The position numbers and the translations under genes are program-made. Shown one piece after another: positions 1 to 12,180 of a DNA stretch of 64,000 nt. Where the stretch lies: the NCBI GenBank assembly GCA_914767715.1, contig OU612068.1, forward strand, positions 6,696,001 through 6,760,000, given 5' to 3'. How positions within the stretch are numbered: position 1 is the stretch's first letter; every line of letters starts with the position of its first letter. Source of the DNA: Membranipora membranacea (lineage: Eukaryota; Bryozoa; Gymnolaemata; Cheilostomatida; Membraniporidae). Below the pieces are notes generated by a model. The model was not told the origin of the DNA. It saw only the letters and a program-made list of their open reading frames with translations, and made no database searches.

Positions 1-1069
1 GGTTGCATTGAGTAGATCCGCTGCGGTAGGTTGATCCACATCATCTATTCACAAAAATATTTCTGGGTTTTAATTTACTTCGTGTTGAGTACCAAGGAGT
101 AAAAGGATGAAAAGAGAAAATGCCTGATTTGACCTCTATATAACATAATGACATATCCAGTGCCCTATGATCTGGATGGAGTGCTTAAATTTATGAAAGA
201 AGATGGCCTCTTAAGTTTCCTCCCTGTTTCTCTATAGTGAAACTTACTAAGTTGTATTATGCAAATGATGTCAAATATGATATGCCAGTTTTTAAGTTTA
301 ACAAACTGCCTTGGTCAACTTGGATTGGTAGGGCTAATTCTTGCAGAAATTATTTTATCACTGGGTCAAGAATTATTCAAATTTACAAAAATTCAGCTGG
401 TAAAGGGAGGCTGAACAGTTGTCGTTCTTTTTTTCAGTTGAATTATGATTTGACTGGAATAAAAGTTTGTACTCTGTGTCCAGGACCCACTGAAACAGCA
501 TTACTCGATGTCCTCCCAGGTAATGCTAATTTATCAAATATCTTTGTTATGATCAGCAACAGATCATATTCAACCTGATGGCTGTGCGAATTTTCTGCTC
601 TACAAGATTAGGATACCTGCTATACACTGTCATGAAAACTTGTCAAATGGTGGTAGTGGCATTTTGTCATTTGCCGCTCTCTCAAAAGAAATATCCTCAC
701 GCACGTTCACATATAGCCTGGGATTCAGGCCAACAACAACAACAACCAACACACCCAACCTGAGTAGATAACTTCAAATTGTTGGACTGAATCCTAGTCT
801 AGTCCACATAATATTCGCTCTATTTGATTGGGAATTACTTCCTATTTGTTCCAGGTTTTCGTGAAGCAGTCCCTAAAGAAGAAATTATGATGCCAGACTT
901 TGTTGCTAAAGCATTCATGCAGTTGGTAGAGGATGAGAATTCAAATGGTGCTGTCATGAAAGTTACTTCTCAAGATGGTACTATCTTTATTGACTACCCT
1001 CCTCAAATGCAAGGCTCCAGCTTCAGATTAGTTGATCCAAAAGTAATAACCGATGCTTCAGGCTTATAG
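1..1069 (+). CDS. HPGD-like: HPGD-like short-chain dehydrogenase, copy A (3' part only)
   Basis: Three terminal exons of a gene that begins left of the window: 1-25 (end of exon 5, encoding VALSRSAA), 438-519 (exon 6, LNYDLTGIKVCTLCPGPTE...) and 855-1069 (exon 7, stop TAG 1067-1069). Splice sites are GTAGGT/TTTTTTCAG and GTAATG/GTTCCAG, and the phases (0, then 1) match the complete copies. The product belongs to the NAD-dependent 15-hydroxyprostaglandin dehydrogenase type of the SDR family, which oxidises the 15-hydroxyl of prostaglandins in the cytosol; the actual substrate here is unknown. The C-terminal block (PDFVAKAFMQLVEDENSNGA) is the family's conserved helix-strand segment. The last exon differs from copy B by only three residues. 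The catalytic residues are outside the window, so activity cannot be judged. Confidence 0.85.
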
Positions 1070-1451
1070 GTTGGGCTTGTTAATGAGGCGCAACGCTTTT
1101 CACTAAGATATGAAACTGTGTCATAATGCTTGTGACTGAGGCAAGAGATTGTTCCAACATATCTTTTGTGGACTCAAAGCCAGGACAAAATTCTTATAAT
1201 ACTGACAGGAGGCATGAGGCTTATAACTGTGTCAACCCGCCCTGTCATATGATCCATATTTGGACATCACCATAAAAGACTCTACATTATTTTTATCTTT
1301 AAATCTGCAAAAAGCTATTTAGTTAAAGTTTAGACTTTGTGTCCTGCCAACAACAATAACGAAATTAATTGATGTGAGTTGTATAGCTTTATTCTAGCGT
1401 CAAATTATCAGAAAACGTTGTCATGTTTCTGCAGTTTTTGCAGATTTGCTA

Positions 1452-1457
1452 AATAAA
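1452..1457 (+). other. Polyadenylation signal, copy A
   Basis: AATAAA about 385 bp after the stop of copy A. The same signal occurs at the same relative place behind copy B (19488-19493). The A/B similarity ends about 45 bp further on, near 1500. Confidence 0.5.
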
Positions 1458-1500
1458 AGTGATGATCAATGGTCAAATGGCTCAACGGTCAATCAGTCAT

Positions 1501-3654
1501 GATTGGAACATAATATCAATGAAAACAGGAAATTGAGGGAATTGAAAGGAATGGCTTGACTGGTAATCATTGATTATGTCTTTGGTAAAAACCTGGCCCG
1601 ATTTCAGCAAAAAGACCAAAACAGAACACGACCTCTACAGGATATCGTCATTGTGCAGCTATTCTAGTACCCATAGTCACACATGGGAGCCCTTACATCC
1701 TCAACCACTCCTTTAAAGAACAACTGAGATCCAATGATGAATTTTAAGTGGGTGACCTTGGCAAATATAGTGCAGTGTCATCTAACATAGATATTTGAAG
1801 CTCAAATGGCGTAGATCATTGTATCCTGACATTGATAAAAGTCACAAGAATAGATATTTTTATGACATTTTATGTAATCATTTTCAATTGGTTTGATTAG
1901 CCCTTGAATTTTGATTTGATTAAATAATAGAATATAATAAAAAATGACTGCTTTTCCATGACACTTCGCCCCTGACACCAAATTTCATTGCATTTGATAG
2001 AGTTCACATATATTATATTTGATTTTAATTTACTTTGTTTGTAATGGGAATTACTATTTTTGGATTCACTTTTCTTACGAAATATGAGGCAAGATTTTGG
2101 TTAACCAAATAAGGTTAGCAAATGCAGTTTTACAGCAGTGATCAAGGGAAGTCACTCTGAAAAATATAACATAACATACATATAATACATACATACAATA
2201 TAATCATTCATAGTCATAAAGAATATTCTCATGAAATATACCGATAACTATTTTGTATTATTTTTTGTTTACATATCAGTTTTGACACATATAAAGCATT
2301 CAACGAAGTACTTTATGCACACAAATCAACACCAGACAATTTTTACATCCTCTGTCGGGTGCTTTTTCCTAGCGAGTTGGAGTGTGACAGAGTAATGAGT
2401 CATGTTACAATCCTTATAACATTTGGGCTAACATGTTCCAGATTGTCTCTCATTTTACCAGCAATTGAGAATATTTATCTCTACAGTAACAAACCTTCCT
2501 GCAGGCTTTCCTGCGCCCCTGTTGCCCCCCCCCCCCTCCCCGAGCCCCTGTTGCCCCCCCCTCCCCGAGCCCCTGTTGCACCCTCATTGCAACATAATAG
2601 TACCAACACAACCCTTGCCACTTTACAAGTCATAGGTACAGCCCTGCTGCAGATCGTCATCATAGAAATACATCTTGTTATGCAAGGTTTGTCCTGCTTA
2701 CTTGAGTATCGTTCCATTAATGCATTCAGATAAAGAAGGGGCCCAGTATTTGTGGTGATTGATTTAAGGTAAGGCCACACGTTCTCATGCAAATTTCTAC
2801 TTATTCTTGCAAATTTAATTTCGTACTAATGTCAACCTGCCACACATGATTGATTCTCATCTCCGAAAATTGTATGCGCAATCCTCCTGCGCCAATACGA
2901 ACCTAACAGGCCTAACAGTGATATGAAATAAAAAGATTTATACCAAGGAGAAGCTGTTACTCGTTGTTTATACCAACCGCTCAGTGATTCAGCTTCTATG
3001 TATGTCTCAACCATCTCCTAATAATTGTTTCAATTTGATACTCATAATTCACTGTATCCCTTCCCCTCTTACTCCAGGTCCAAAATTGAATGAGAAACTC
3101 TACATATTGATCATCCACTTCATCTTTTTACCAAAGTTGTGTTTGCATAGATATGGCCTTGACTTTTCAATCAAAACAGGCAGTCACTCAGATAGCATTT
3201 TGTGAAAATTTATACTATCTGGTTAACATACAACGTTCTACAAATTGTTGGAATCCCAATCCGAGCGAAGGTTTACGTGAAATTTACTCCTAATTGTGAG
3301 AAAACAACCCCATATGACTTCACTTTTAGACAGATTTTACTTTTGGTTCTACTAACAAGAAAATTCAGTGACAAGTTTATGACATGGCAGTATAGAACCC
3401 TATATGTTTCAATTCTGGCTTAAGATGTTGGCTATTGAATTGTGTTAAATGCAGATGAGAAGTCCCAAAAGTAAACATCACATATAGCATACGAGGCATT
3501 CTGGTCTATAAAGTAAGTGACACTTTCAGGACCTGTATTGGGTAAACTGGCTTGCTCTGTATGCAACTATTTGCCATGGGTAGTGGTTAGTGATGTATTG
3601 CTATAGAAGAATTTGGAAAGATGCATTGTGATGGTGTGACGCGTTTCAATTCCT
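1501..3654. other. Intergenic, no gene seen
   Basis: No coding exon with convincing splice sites is visible. It holds AT-rich unique-looking sequence, a short C-rich tandem repeat at 2510-2580 and simple ATAC-type runs around 2165-2205. Confidence 0.4.
2510..2580. repeat. C-rich minisatellite
   Basis: About three units of a roughly 25-bp motif (gcccctgttg followed by a poly-C run and ctccccgag). Length variation within the poly-C runs suggests slippage. Confidence 0.7.
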
Positions 3655-6600
3655 TATTTTGCCAGACAGTTGTGGTTTCCCCATAAACATATAAATACTC
3701 TAAACTGGAAACTACTGGCTTAGAGCGTCTTCTCTAATTCAGTGACACAACGTCACTGCGCTATTCACTTTTTCACTGTAGCACATAGGGCAGAATAGGA
3801 GTTATGTCCCCATACATGTAATGTAGGAATAAAACACCCTGTTATTTTTAAATATGACCACTAAAACTTGGTACACCCAATGAATTTTATAGAACATATA
3901 GTAATAAAGTATAAAATGTGATCAGTATATCGTGCAAGCAAGTATTGTCCGTGCAATAACAACTTACATTATAGCTGCTTCCTGCTTGAAGAATTTGTAT
4001 GAAAAATGGTGCATTGACTATTGTAAATTTAAGGTTTTGCACAGCATTTTCACTTAATCAACTACATCTGCTCTTTCCAAATGTCAGACATGTAACCGTA
4101 AGATGGATAATACTGATGATCCTTGAGTATGGTTTAATTTCAAATGTATTTTGTCAACTAAAAGCTTAAAATCTGAGCGCAGAACACTGAGTCTTTGCTT
4201 TTCATATTGTTTCAGTGATTTTGTATGATAATATTGTTGGAGATTAGCTACTTCTGGATCAATCTTACTGACATTTTAAACTAGCATAAGCTAGAAAGTT
4301 TGGTCTTAGATTGACATGGTAATCCTACACATCCCTCCCTGATACACATGTATCAATCTGTGTAAATATCAACAAAATATAAGCAGTGGAATCTTTCAAT
4401 AGCGTTGAGGGTTTATAATCTCACATATGACCTGGATGTCTAGTGTTTCCCCAACATTTGGTGGGTATTCCTCTTGAGACTTTATTTTTGAAGAAAATAA
4501 ACTGGTAGAACATCAGGTCTCTTCATCGCACAGGAAATAAGATTTGATAAAATACCCCAATATAACTCACCTTGTGGGAGTAATAAAATATTTGACAGAG
4601 ATAAGAAAATGAACTATTATCATGGATGATTGAAATGCAGTCCAAACTGGCCCAATCAATCCAAAGAAAAACTTTAGTTACGTTAAAGACCTTCAAAAAT
4701 TAAGCAAGATTCTTATCAATTCAAAATATGTCCCAGACTGATCACATAAAGATTGAGTTTAATGTGCATGCTGTAGAGAAAATAAAAGTGGCTCAGACTG
4801 GCCAAATCAATCGATAGTTTAGTGGCTGTATATTTACCGAGATTTATCTTATCAGACATGGCTGAATATAGGGAGGCAGGTCATTTTGGACCGAATAAGA
4901 GTGTTTGCATCCGTTTTCAAAACGGCCTCATTATGAGCGCGGATCCTTACATAACGATCGATTATTTCCTTCACAACGCTGCTTGCATGCTCAGCACAAC
5001 ATAATCTTTGATAGACTGTGCAGCCGACAAGTTCTTGGAATTTAGGACCCAAACCTGTTTTAAGCAATGATCTGATTACTCTCTCAGACAAAAGACGCAC
5101 TCTAAAAACTGCTTTGGAAGGGGTTTTGAGGCCACCACGATTCTTAAGTTTGATTAGTGTCGGCATGTCAACTTCCCTCGCTTTGGCCACATCCTCGACA
5201 CAAAGGCTACAGCTTAGTTGCATCGTTCTGGTTATGAAACCTCCTATCAGGGAAAGGATCATGTACGCATTGAGTAATTAATACTATATTTAATCTATTT
5301 AAATATGTATTTATGTGTACAACTGGCTAATTGATATGTTACTATATAATGTTTTCATTATATCACGCCTTTGTCTTCCAATCCAAAAAACAAACATTTA
5401 GAAACTGGGACAATTTTCATTCTAGATCATCAAGACTCAGCATTTTTGTAGATAAGTTGAAAAGCTAAGATCTTCAAAGGTACTAAGATCTTGTAACATT
5501 GCAGCATTTGCACTGTTTTTTCAAGAGTTACGCTCACTTACCAATATACTCCACTATATCTGTGACAGGTTTCGATAGCTCAAGCTAGATTTTTGAGTCA
5601 TTTGAATCCATATCTAGATTTCTCTATAAGTTTATGTTTGAATCTAGTTGAAGCTTGCCTTCGGTTGATTTAGTTCTTTTGATCTTTCTGAGAAGCAGCT
5701 GGGAGTCCTGAGGAATGCACTAAATTAGGGAGGACCATGTTCATGCTTCAACTAACCAGTAGTTTCCAGTCTAAAGTATTTATATGTTTATGAGATTACC
5801 CCCCAGCATGAAAACTTTTATTAAAATTTGAACTTAGCATTTAAAGTATTCACAAAAATATCCAAAATATTCCTTCCCTAATCAAATTATAAGGTGTTTG
5901 CAAAGTTACCAATGATATTATACATTGTGGATTTACAAAATCAATATTCATTAATGATTCACTAGTAAGTTTTCCTATTCTTGGCCAAGTCGCTAAATTT
6001 AAATCAGTGAATATTTTCATCCTATAGGGTATTGTAGATAGGGGTATAGGGTGCGAATTGCAAATTCTGAGTACCAGCAGCTGGAATCTAATGGCTCTCT
6101 GTGGGCTCTGTTTAATACATTAGGAAGTCGTAGACAGAAGAAAAATCTTCCGCCTCTCCTAGCTTAGAAAATTTGAATCAGACGAAGCCGCACTCATGTT
6201 GCAGACTTAGGTCCCTGGACAACTTAGTAGATCTTGGCTCAATATAGACTATTTATAGGTACAAACTGATTTGATACACAGCTTTTTAAATATCCCTACA
6301 CCAGCACCGCCGTCCGAGGGATCCAACTAGTGTTATAGATATCACCGGTAAAGATCAAATAATCTGATGTGTCATACACTACTACACAGAGGTCAAGGTG
6401 ACTTGCTTGTGTTGAATCTACAGTTTATATTTACTTGTGATGGCTGCTGAGATGTTTTCTTTTAGTTCACCGCACTAAAATTCCGAGCAAGAACCATGAA
6501 GAACAAAGACTAAGTGTTCTGAGCTTTTAAGCATTTAGTTGACAAAAATACATTTGAAATCGGACCTTACTCAAGGACCATTAGCGTTTCCCATCTTTCC

Positions 6601-7056
6601 TTAACAAGCCTGACAGCTGGAAAGATCAGATGCAGCTTATTAGGTAAAATTCTGGGCAAAACCTTGAACTTTGAAAAGTTGACGCACCATTTTTCATACA
6701 AATGTTAAGACCAGAAACATGCTATAGCATACGTTGTTATGGCACACACAATATTTGATGGCATGGGATACTGATCACATTTTATACTTCATTAGTACAT
6801 ATTCTGTAAAATTCACCGGTTTTACCAAGTTGTAGTGGTCATATTTAGAAATAAGAAGGTCTTTTATTCACACATTACATTTATGTGGAGATAACTCCTA
6901 TTCTGACCTATGCACTACAGAGAATAAGTGAATAGCGCAGTGACGTCGCGTCACTGAATTAGAGAAGACACTGAGAGCCTGTATCAAATAGCCAATAGTT
7001 TCCAGTCTAGAGTAATTATGTTTATGGGTTTCCCATAGTTTTACAAGTTTGGCAAG
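3655..7056. mobile_element. DNA transposon with long terminal inverted repeats and P/THAP9-like transposase remnant
   Basis: Two long inverted arms, about 3655-4235 and 6455-7056, read as imperfect reverse complements over some 580 bp. Both carry the outer motif cataaacat...actggaaacta and the inner motif ttcagtgac..gtcactgcgctattcac. The interior holds a degenerate transposase fragment on the minus strand (4852-5262). A further fragment of the outer arm lies inverted at 5756-5805 and another at 31969-32006, so the end sequence is dispersed in this genome. Family assignment rests on the protein fragment; no clear target-site duplication was found at the fuzzy outer ends. Confidence 0.65.
4852..5262 (-). 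pseudogene. P-element/THAP9-type transposase C-terminal fragment
   Basis: A 136-residue open stretch inside the long-TIR element. It contains LIGGFITRTM, a C-x2-C pair (SCSLCVED) and LIKLKNRGGLKTPSKAVF. This arrangement (GG/AG-F-V/I-x-R, paired Cys, then RGGL-x2-PS) is one I know from the C-terminal part of P-element/THAP9-like transposases. No N-terminal THAP zinc finger or DDE core is in frame nearby, so this is a relic and not a working enzyme. The plus-strand open frames over the same bases are shadows. Confidence is moderate because the identification is by motif memory only. Confidence 0.5.
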
Positions 7057-7206
7057 CATTCATACTCCCTCCATAATAAACGAAATATGATTTTTCACAA
7101 AATAACAATAATAACTAGCTTTAATTATTAAGTATGCTGTGTCTAATTATGAACAAAAGGATATTATTTTTTGTTTCTTAATCTTTGTAATTCAATATAA
7201 TTCTGA

Positions 7207-7236
7207 CTCTCTGGAATCACTGATGATTCCCTCTCT
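7207..7236. repeat. Mini-palindrome flanked by 6-bp direct repeat
   Basis: Palindrome GGAATCA-ctga-TGATTCC (7213-7230) is directly bounded by CTCTCT on both sides (7207-7212 and 7231-7236). The flanking repeat is low complexity, so this is the weakest member of the mini-palindrome set. Confidence 0.4.
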
Positions 7237-7539
7237 TTTATTTCCATGACTCAGATCTCTTTGTTGATTAAAATTTAGAAGGGGGATGGGGGGGGGGCGT
7301 CGGACAAAGGGGGTGGCAAGAGTCTATGTTGGTCTCTGTCAGCAACAACCCTTTATTAAATTAATGGAAGATGACCTCTTAGGCAAGATGCAAAGAATGT
7401 TTTTGACCCAGTAAATCTTAAAGCTTCAGCTGTGTTCAAAGGCAATCACAAAGTTCCCATCCATTGATTGGAACTCAAAATGAAGTGCATCCCTCACCAT
7501 CTGAAATGGGATGCTTCAAAAAAATTCAAAAAGGTCTAG

Positions 7540-7592
7540 CGCAGTCGGGAATTGAACCAGTCTTTGATGCTATCCACTGTGCTCGGCCCTAA
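7540..7592 (-). repeat. tRNA-derived SINE head (remnant)
   Basis: On the minus strand an A-box-like segment (AGCACAGTGGATAGC) is followed about 15 bp later by a B-box-like GGTTCAATTCCC. No tRNA fold is complete, so a SINE fragment is more likely than a tRNA gene. Confidence 0.4.
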
Positions 7593-8369
7593 TCAAACGA
7601 AGGAACACAAACCAATACGCAACTAAATTGAACCAATGCTTTTTCCATGATTCCATAGCTCCTCAAGTCGATGTGAACACAATGAATGGGAACTTAGTGA
7701 ATGTCAAAGGTTGCTGACGCGCGTTAAATTAGACTGAGAACTTCAAAACAATACCAAACAATATGATAGCGACACTGTGACTTAAATTAAATGATTTACA
7801 CCAGGACTTATGATAGCATCAAAGTAGAGAACTGCTTTCTTAGCTTTGTCAAATTCACTCAAATATATTCTTATTTGCGTCTTTTAGGTAGTTGATACAT
7901 CCGCCATCACCTGAACGTACAAGCTGCGCAAGTACTTCACTATTCCCTTCTGACCTACAAATATGATGAATTCCTTTGAACACATCATTTTCTATCATAA
8001 TTTTAGCTACAAAACAATAAAACTTCATCAAAGAACCCAAAGGGATCTTATTTATGAGCTCTTGAAGTTGTAATGAGTACTAGTGCTGCCCCGGCAGGGG
8101 GCCGTCAGATGTGGGGGTACGAGTCTAGGAGGCTCAGACTAGCTACACAGTAATGATGACAGACCATTTGATTGAAAACCACATCATGAGTAATTGTTAA
8201 AGTGCGTTTCTTTTAGGTTAGTCATAATTGTCAAACATGTGCTGGGGTATCCAGCGGTACGGTCGTAACCTGGCCATAATGCCGTGGTCAAAATGCAAAA
8301 TGATATGACAATGCCAAAATTCCAGGAAAATAATATAGGCTATGAGCCAAGGCAATTTATCTTGCAGTC

Positions 8370-9378
8370 TGGTAGTGGTAGCCATTGTCATTCTTTGGTA
8401 AAATAAATGGCTCTTGGGGTAAAGTGATACAGTAGAATCCAAATATGTTGTGTTAGGATGGATTCGCTTCCCACTTCTATGAGAAATTTAACTTTGAAAT
8501 TTAAATTAAAAGGGAAAGTGATCAAAAAATGATGATATGGTTTCAAAACATCCAAAACCTGAAAGAACATGCCATAATTAGTGGATCTACAACTTTACAC
8601 GGGTCTCCTATCATAAATAGCCGAGATGCGGCCAACAACGATCGCAAGACCCCTCATATCACTTGTGTATAACTATCATTAAAGTGAAACCCCTTTTTCA
8701 ATTTTGCTTTTGCCTAAAAAACAGGCTCCAAATGTTCGCACTGATCTGATTTTTTTATGGTGATTTTGTATTGACCCTCCCATCGCACAACACCAGTGTT
8801 CAATGCTCTGAGTGTGTTGTTTTTCAAATAGTGCGTATTTTTAGGTTTCCTTTATAGTATAATAAAAATCGTCATCGTTCATATAGCGTATAAAGCAAAC
8901 ATAAACTCCTTCTAGTATCCTCAAACAGGTGCGTAATGCAAAAAAAAATTTTTTGGTCATTGATGGAGTCAATACAAAACCACCATAAAAAAATCAGATC
9001 GATACGAACATTCAAAGTCAGTTTTCAAGACGACTTCAAAATTGAAAAATTAGGGTCCTTTCAACGATAGTTATATAAATATAGGTGATATAAGGGGGTA
9101 TTTTAACCATTGTTGGCCTCATCTCGGCTATTTATGATAGCAGACCCATGTAAACTTGTAGATCCACTAATTATGACATGCTCTTTCACATTTTGGATGT
9201 TTTGAAATCATTGCATCATTTTTTTGTCACTTTCCTTTTTAATTTAAATTTAAAAATAAAATTTCTTATAGAAGTGGGAAGCAAATCCATCCTAACACAA
9301 CAGATTTGAATTGCCAAAATCCCAGGTTCTGGAGTAGACCTGTGCTAGAAATACAATGACGATGCCACTTTTTCAGCT
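8370..9378. mobile_element. Large foldback (inverted-repeat) element, about 1 kb
   Basis: Arms 8370-8785 and about 8975-9378 are imperfect reverse complements. For example GTGTTAGGATGGATTCGCTT at 8450 matches inverted aatccatcctaacac near 9285, and aaaaaaatcagatc near 8987 matches the left arm near 8745. The spacer is about 190 bp. There is no coding capacity, so it is a non-autonomous foldback or MITE-type element, divergent enough to be old. Confidence 0.75.
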
Positions 9379-12180
9379 AGATCATTAATGTCACACCCTG
9401 TACAGTATTCAATATGCACACATTTGCCTATGTGACAGAAGTTGTTCAAACACCAGACGACCCGTTTATCTGAACACCCTGTCATGCAAGTGTTGAATCC
9501 AGTATTCAGGTATAATTCTCATTGCATTTTTCAAAACACTTGATGTTCTGGATAATCTAGGCCCTACCTAAACTATATGAGGCTTAACTCAGTGATTGAC
9601 TTATGAATGGGCATGGTATTGTAGGTATCGATGGTACTCTTCTGTATGGAAAAGCCCTCGTGATGTTGATGTTGACTGTATGGATGAATGGCCTGATGTG
9701 AGGATGCTGACTCTGACTGTCGATGCCTGCTGCTGCCGCTTCTGCTGCTCCTCTGCTGCTCATTACTGCTCCCCCTCCCTTCTTAGTGATGGACAGACTG
9801 ATTGTGAATCTCCCATATCTAACTCTCCTTCTGACTGCATGACCTCGCCCGGAACTCTGATATACTCTCATCGAATGACCACAGACCTCTAAACTCCCAT
9901 TGGGTGTCCTCTAACTGTGAACACTGAAATACAAACCGAGTAAACTTAGAACACTTATATGACCCTTTGAGGGGTGTAGTGGATTGGGATATTCTCATTA
10001 CTGAATGATTTTATGTATACAAGTGAGGTGCGACCCTGAAAACACTACTTGTCTGCTTACTCGCCCACTCAACCTGAAGACTACTCACATTCATCAAAAC
10101 TCAGGAGGCTCGGATTTATTAGCTAGTCACTGGGATGGATTTATTTTTGCTGAAACACAACAAAGATGGTGCTCTATTCTCTACTTGAACAAAATGAGAT
10201 ACCTCAACTCAAAATAGTTGTTACTATACAAGGCTTCAACTGTGTACCCGTAATCCATTCCGAGACCTTTTGATGACATATACCCTCCTCTGTGCAAACA
10301 TGGCCAAAATGAACCTATTATCATAGTTCTATCTCTCACTGCTCTTCCAGTCATCTCCCTTTTTTATCTTCTCATGTGTGCCTGAGAGGCTGCCAAATTG
10401 TATCACATCACCTTTTTATATGACCTATATTACCGTAGCACGCTGCCGTGTGCATTCTCCTCAGATAATGTATATACAAGCCGCCGCCGGTATGCATGTT
10501 TTGATGCTGTGTTTGCAGTATCATTGTTGAGATGTTGATATTTTTGTTTCTGTTTTATGATTGTGAAGCCTGCGCAATATTTTGGATGCTGCGAACTTTT
10601 TGCTCCCTCCTGACCTTCTTCGTTCTTCAAATTTCATTATCTAGCAATATTTTTTCTGTCCCTCCTCTCACTCAGCATGAAGCACAACTCACCTCATTTT
10701 TTTCAGAAATTTGGCTCCCAATACACCAAATGTTCTTGCTCTTTTTATTTAATATTTCTATGTGCGGATGTTGATTGAATGTGAAAAAAATAATATTGTG
10801 TTCCTGTTACATGGCATATCCTTGTATTTCTTCTGCTGACAGTAATAAGCTTACGCTGTCTGCAGCAAAATCATTCATGAGGTCTGATGATTGGTTGGGG
10901 TTATGGGGATATCTTAACCTCAACTAAGTTACCCTGTCAACAAAGTGATTCGACTCGGAAAACAAGTTTACTTTAGGTTTCCCTTTAGTAGGGGGAAGGC
11001 TAATACACTATTTCCTTGTTAACCCCCAACCTGTTAGAATTATTATGTTTGAAGTAATAACAGCGAGAAGTACTCCTTGATTACAGTATCGTCACATTGA
11101 AAAGGTGGAAAATTTACTACCAGCCAGGCATCACATGCAAACAAATAGCATTTCACACCCTGAGAAATACAGGAACCTCAGTTATTTTGATAATAGGAAC
11201 GAGGCAATCTTGTGATCTGGTGAGATTAAGAAATTAGCAGAAGTTCCTAAAAAGGTGCTGTGCTACTTGATAATGTATGAGCAGAGGTAAGATAACTTAC
11301 AAAATCACAAACTATGCCAAAGTAATGAGCCTTGTCACTTTACTCAAGGGAAAATGAGTTCTTTCTGTGTAAAAACTCTATATATATATATACATATTCA
11401 TATGTATATGCCAGGTAGCCATGGTATAGAAGTGTGCTTGGGTTAATGAGACCGTTGTCCAATCACCTTTCAAACCTATGGTACTGAGTATTTGACATAC
11501 TTTAGCTGCATACTGCTTGATATTTGCTCTATATGGATATTTTAATGATATTGGATGGCATTTCTTTTTTGGAATAGCAAGCCACTACATGTGATAATCA
11601 CTATCACTGCATCAACCTAGAACTCCTGAGGCCCACTGATTGACCTGCTGGTATTTGCCAAGATGAAGTATAAATCATCGCATTACGGCTAGCTTTGTCT
11701 ACAGAAGTGATGTATGAGAAATTAATGAGGTTATTGGCCTGCAAAGTAGAGACCAAATTGAAGAATACAAACTGACATTTAAATTTCAGATTTGTATTGA
11801 ATGTAGACAAAAATGGGATTTCAACAATATCGCAAATTCTTTTTAAACCACAACCAGGTGACAACACCACAGTCGGAAGTGTTGGCCAATCATTTGGCCT
11901 TATATTAGCACACCATCGACCACCGTGCAAGATTAGCACCAGTTTGATGCTTTAGAACAGGGCTTCATTACTATGCAAAACATTCTATATTTATTGCCAT
12001 TTCTTTCGGATAGGATAGGATACAGAATGAGAACACTCCGGGAATTTAAATTTAATGAGTTGTTCCAGGAATCCAGGGTTTGCATATCAATGACATACCC
12101 TAACCTTGCAGCTGATTGGTGGATGAGTTTTTTATACGCAAACAACTTTTTTTATTCATTCGTTTTAAATATTTGCAGCT
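9379..12180. other. Intergenic upstream of copy B, no gene seen
   Basis: Open frames near 9590-9890 come from a CTG/CTC-rich low-complexity stretch and look spurious. A short (TA)n run lies at 11380-11410. The last 50 bp before the copy B ATG (CATTCG..TTAAAT.TTTG.AGCTATG) are similar to the segment before the copy C ATG, so the A/B/C subfamily has its own proximal promoter type. Confidence 0.4.

Larger units (their letters stand above)
7057..8369. other. Intergenic with SINE-like remnant and simple repeats
   Basis: No gene seen. A G-rich run lies at 7281-7320. A tRNA-like box on the minus strand lies near 7540-7592 (GGTTCAATTCCC preceded by an A-box-like AGCACAGTGGATAGC), probably an old SINE head. 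A small palindrome with flanking repeat is at 7207-7236 (listed separately). Confidence 0.4.

Noticed and set aside
578-804. Open frame with a Gln run after copy A exon 6 (also 18610-18804)
   Set aside because: It lies inside intron 6 between good splice sites and is conserved only because A and B are recent duplicates.
4822-5281. Plus-strand open frames
   Set aside because: Antisense shadow of the transposase-like fragment on the minus strand.
9584-9892. Overlapping open frames of 95-98 residues on both strands
   Set aside because: CTG/CTC-rich low-complexity DNA; no splice context or domain.
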